Source: Mesorhizobium loti (GTDB lineage Bacteria > Pseudomonadota > Alphaproteobacteria > Rhizobiales > Rhizobiaceae). Taken from it: a stretch of 64,000 bases of DNA. Position 1 is the first letter of the stretch. Every line of letters starts with the position of its first letter. Of the stretch, positions 63,152 through 64,000 are shown piece by piece. The notes beneath the pieces are model-generated. The model was not told where the DNA came from and did not search any database. It was given only the letters and a program-made list of their open reading frames with translations. The position numbers and the translations under genes were made by a program. The stretch is from positions 1 to 64,000 of the forward strand of contig NZ_LPWA01000117.1 in NCBI RefSeq assembly GCF_001510895.1, given 5' to 3'.

Positions 63152-63633
63152 TTATCCCTTGAAGGGATCGGATGATGGGCCAGGCGCGTTCGGGAGGTGA
63201 GGATCGCCGGCCGCTGCTTTTCGCATCCCCCATTCGCCAAGATCGTTGACCAGCATCAATGCGACACGGCGGAACGCGGCGCGCATCTTATCGACAGGCG
63301 GGCCTGAAAGCTGCATGTCGGCGATCGCTTGCTCCATGAGCGCCAGCCAGTCCTCGGCGTCGGCTGCCGAGATCGGCACATGGGCGTGCATGCGACGAAC
63401 ATCCATGTGCCCGTGCTTTTCCAGATAGTGGCGACGCCGCCCAGAAAACCGCACAGGAAGTTGAACTGTTCCTCGCGGGCGTGGTCGACGCCATGTCCGC
63501 GAAAATGCAGTCGCAACAACGACTTCCCTCGTGGATGGGTCTCGATCAGATCATAGAAGGAATTGACCAGACCGCGCAGCACCGTCTCGCCGCCGATCCG
63601 CGCGAGAAGGCTGTCCCTTGCGAGTGGTTCCAT
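63152..63633 (-). pseudogene. Group II truncated haemoglobin (GlbO type), frameshifted as sequenced
   Basis: A 2/2 globin, about 160 residues when repaired, that binds haem and O2 or NO in the cytosol. First frame: LLARIGGETVLRGLVNSFYDLIETHP and LHFRGHGVDHAREEQFNFLCGFLGG. From about 63438 the other frame continues RRHYLEKHGHMDVRRMHAHV with the proximal His in the RRMHAH stretch, then ADAEDWLALMEQAIADM. One base is missing at GGCGGCGTCG. It lies 6 nt downstream of the GcvT-family gene on the same strand and may be co-transcribed. Such globins protect against NO or supply O2 to oxygenases. Confidence 0.85.
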
Positions 63634-63639
63634 ATCGGG

Positions 63640-64000
63640 TCAGGACTGTGGGCGAGTCTTCTTGGGATCATAGTGCGACAACGGCACGATCGTCGCCGGC
63701 AGCCGCTTCTGGTGGCCGTCGAGCTTGCCGATCTCGACCTGCGTGCCGACTTCGGCATGGGCGATGTCGATGCGCGCCAGGGCGATGTTCTTGCCGAGGA
63801 TCGGCGAACGCGTCGACGACGTGACCTCGCCGATCTGCGCGCGCCCGAGATGGATGCAGTCGCCATGACCGACCGCGACGGCCCCGTCGATGTCCAGCCC
63901 AACCATCTTGCGCGACGGGTGCTCCTTGCGCCGGATCAGCGCGTCGCGCCCGATGAAGTCGTCGGCCTTGGTCTTGAGCGGCACGGTGAAGCCGATGCCC
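63640..64000 (-). CDS. GcvT-family protein C-terminus (dimethylglycine/sarcosine dehydrogenase or aminomethyltransferase), runs off the window
   Basis: Only the last 120 codons are visible. They match the C-terminal folate-binding/barrel domain of the GcvT family: GIGFTVPLKTKADDFIGRDALI at the edge, RKMVGLDIDGAVAVGHGDCI, IGEVTSSTRSPILGKNIALA, and VEIGKLDGHQKRLPATIVPL. This family includes glycine-cleavage T protein and the fused dimethylglycine or sarcosine dehydrogenases, which pass a one-carbon unit to folate. The tail HYDPKKTRPQS favours a DMGDH/SoxA-like protein, but the fragment cannot settle it. The 5' end is outside the window. Confidence 0.75.
   Translation of the reverse strand, partial: GIGFTVPLKTKADDFIGRDALIRRKEHPSRKMVGLDIDGAVAVGHGDCIHLGRAQIGEVTSSTRSPILGKNIALARIDIAHAEVGTQVEIGKLDGHQKRLPATIVPLSHYDPKKTRPQS

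Noticed and set aside
62822..63175. A 117-codon plus-strand frame in the gap before the globin gene
   Set aside because: It has no ribosome site or motif, an unlikely composition, and runs into the globin gene in antisense.
1..64000. CRISPR arrays, tRNA or rRNA genes, prophage or transposase genes
   Set aside because: I looked for regular direct repeats with spacers, tRNA-like cloverleaf ends and transposase motifs and saw none; a covariance-model scan would be needed to exclude tRNAs fully.

Overview
The window is GC-rich, densely coded chromosomal DNA that looks like a Rhizobiales alphaproteobacterium, most likely Mesorhizobium or a close relative. This rests on the bioBFDAZ operon with a BioZ-type ketoacyl synthase, a NadQ-type NAD regulator in front of nadABC, the PhnW-PhnY-PhnA route for 2-aminoethylphosphonate with Sinorhizobium-like active-site numbering, and several families of palindromic intergenic repeats typical of rhizobia. 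I see no rRNA, tRNA, CRISPR array, phage or intact transposase gene.

Layout. 1-7.2 kb: an envelope cluster of two secreted caspase-fold proteins (one with a CxxCH motif, one with Sel1 repeats), two OmpA-type proteins, a lipoprotein and a DUF6931-like protein. 7.4-12.1 kb: a histidine-ammonia-lyase-like protein lacking the usual catalytic residues, S-formylglutathione hydrolase, and a trimethylamine-dehydrogenase-like flavoprotein. 12.4-18.4 kb: ArgE-type deacylase, LysR regulator, aldehyde dehydrogenase, DUF1028 protein, RidA and a flavin monooxygenase. 18.7-24.9 kb: amidohydrolase, GMC oxidoreductase and a NitT/TauT-type ABC importer. 25.2-28.0 kb: EmrAB-type efflux pair. 28.1-30.1 kb: a catabolic block broken at both ends. 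30.2-44.9 kb: a complete aminoethylphosphonate (AEP) region comprising the phnSTUV importer, a 2-hydroxyacid dehydrogenase, a PbfA-like lyase, an FAD oxidoreductase, phnY, phnA, phnW, a Na/Pi-type transporter and a divergent LysR regulator. 45.0-48.4 kb: nucleotide-sugar genes (4-epimerase, UDP-HexNAc dehydrogenase) beside AT-rich DNA. 48.9-49.8 kb: ArsR-SRPBCC pair with a perfect palindromic operator. 49.9-59.4 kb: nadQ-nadABC-bioBFDAZ. 59.3-62.7 kb: a six-gene operon built around an APC permease with three tiny membrane proteins. 63.2-64.0 kb: truncated haemoglobin and the end of a GcvT-family gene.

How the genes work together. AEP is imported by PhnSTUV, transaminated by PhnW, oxidised by PhnY to phosphonoacetate and cleaved by PhnA to acetate and phosphate. 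PbfA-like and FAD enzymes would feed hydroxylated or N-methylated AEP into the same route. The nad and bio genes form one long co-directional run, with two operator-like sites just before nadA.

A warning about the sequence: thirteen genes are frame-broken at fifteen places, and restoring one base at each place repairs every gene. This is better explained by single-base deletion errors in the assembly than by decay. I list these genes as pseudogenes 'as sequenced' and say where each break lies.
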